A stretch of DNA of 7,531 nucleotides from Methanobacteriota archaeon (GTDB lineage Archaea > Thermoplasmatota > Poseidoniia > Poseidoniales > SP79): contig PAZI01000027.1 of assembly GCA_002715545.1 (NCBI GenBank), positions 140,293 to 147,823 on the forward strand. The letters are read 5' to 3'. Below the pieces are notes generated by a model. It was not told the origin of the DNA. It worked only from the letters and a program-made list of their open reading frames with translations, and did no database searches. A program made the translations under genes and the position numbers. This document shows, piece by piece, positions 7,326-7,531 of this stretch (position 1 is the first letter of the stretch; each line of letters starts with the position of its first letter).

Positions 7326-7531
7326 TTAATCCTCTTCTATTCGGCAAATCGTTGCCCTTAAAGTCAAAGGATAAAGAGAATTATCTAAAACAGTTCCGTC
7401 ATTTTTATCCTTGTCTAAATATGTTAGGCTCTTTAATAATTCATTATAATATTCTTCTGTTAGTTTCCAGCCAGCATCACCGTCGTTATAAACCTTGCGA
7501 TTCTTAGCAGAACCCTTTAGTTGACTAATAT
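7326..7531 (-). CDS. Unrecognised protein, C-terminal 67 residues only
   Basis: This frame is open from the window edge to TAA at 7326-7328, and the other two minus frames are broken by several stops. The visible tail is charged and hydrophilic, with GWKLTEEYYNELLKSLTYL followed by LYPLTLRATICRIEED at the end. The start lies outside the window. Its stop is 3 bases before the ATG of the 770-residue gene, and its last three codons (Glu-Glu-Asp) contain that gene's Shine-Dalgarno, so the two are probably translationally coupled. Family and function cannot be judged from this fragment. By position it is another late structural gene. Confidence 0.7.
   Translation of the reverse strand, partial: ISQLKGSAKNRKVYNDGDAGWKLTEEYYNELLKSLTYLDKDKNDGTVLDNSLYPLTLRATICRIEED
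7331..7336 (-). promoter_or_regulatory. Shine-Dalgarno site of the 770-residue gene, inside the upstream gene
   Basis: The minus strand reads GAAGAGGATTAAATA then ATG. AGAGGA lies 8 bases from the start and within the terminal codons of the preceding gene. An out-of-frame TAATG also occurs at 7320-7324. The arrangement is typical of translational coupling. Confidence 0.65.

Noticed and set aside
1..7531. CRISPR array, tRNA, rRNA, insertion sequence or attachment site
   Set aside because: No regularly spaced repeats, cloverleaf-like segments, transposase motifs or terminal inverted repeats were seen; nearly every base is in a structural gene.

Overview
The window carries five genes. All are read from the minus strand and packed nearly end to end, which is typical of a late structural-gene block of a tailed bacteriophage (Caudoviricetes) or, less likely, a prophage. 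The DNA is AT-rich. No replication, lysis, integration, tRNA or host-metabolism gene is visible. The protein styles suggest virion structure and adhesion: FN3-like and LamG-like beta-sandwich domains, Ser/Thr/Asn-rich strands and very few cysteines. From memory of similar families I suspect an uncultured aquatic or marine phage with a sizeable genome, but the sequence alone cannot settle the host.

In transcription order (7531 to 1): the last 67 codons of an unrecognised gene (7326-7531); a 770-residue protein with a C-terminal fibronectin-type-III-like domain (5010-7322); a 253-residue protein whose N-terminus resembles a tail-fibre or baseplate attachment domain (4164-4925); a 449-residue structural protein that starts at GTG (2770-4119); and a giant LamG/concanavalin-like adhesin that is open for at least 919 codons and runs off the window at base 1 (1-2757). 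The adhesin has no stop codon inside the window, so a simple ORF listing that requires a stop would miss it.

The genes are separated by 3, 84, 44 and 12 bases. The first and last junctions look translationally linked. The 84-base gap (4926-5009) holds an AT-rich imperfect palindrome followed by a T run, and then a possible sigma-70-type promoter. This may split the block into an upstream unit (partial gene plus FN3 protein) and a downstream unit (fibre-like protein, structural protein, adhesin). The 44-base gap (4120-4163) holds three tandem 7-mers next to a Shine-Dalgarno site.

Together the set looks like distal virion parts, such as baseplate or tail periphery and host-surface binding. The most unusual feature is the adhesin: its LamG-like fold appears to be interrupted by roughly 230-310 residues containing a separate module of a kind often seen in phage structural proteins.
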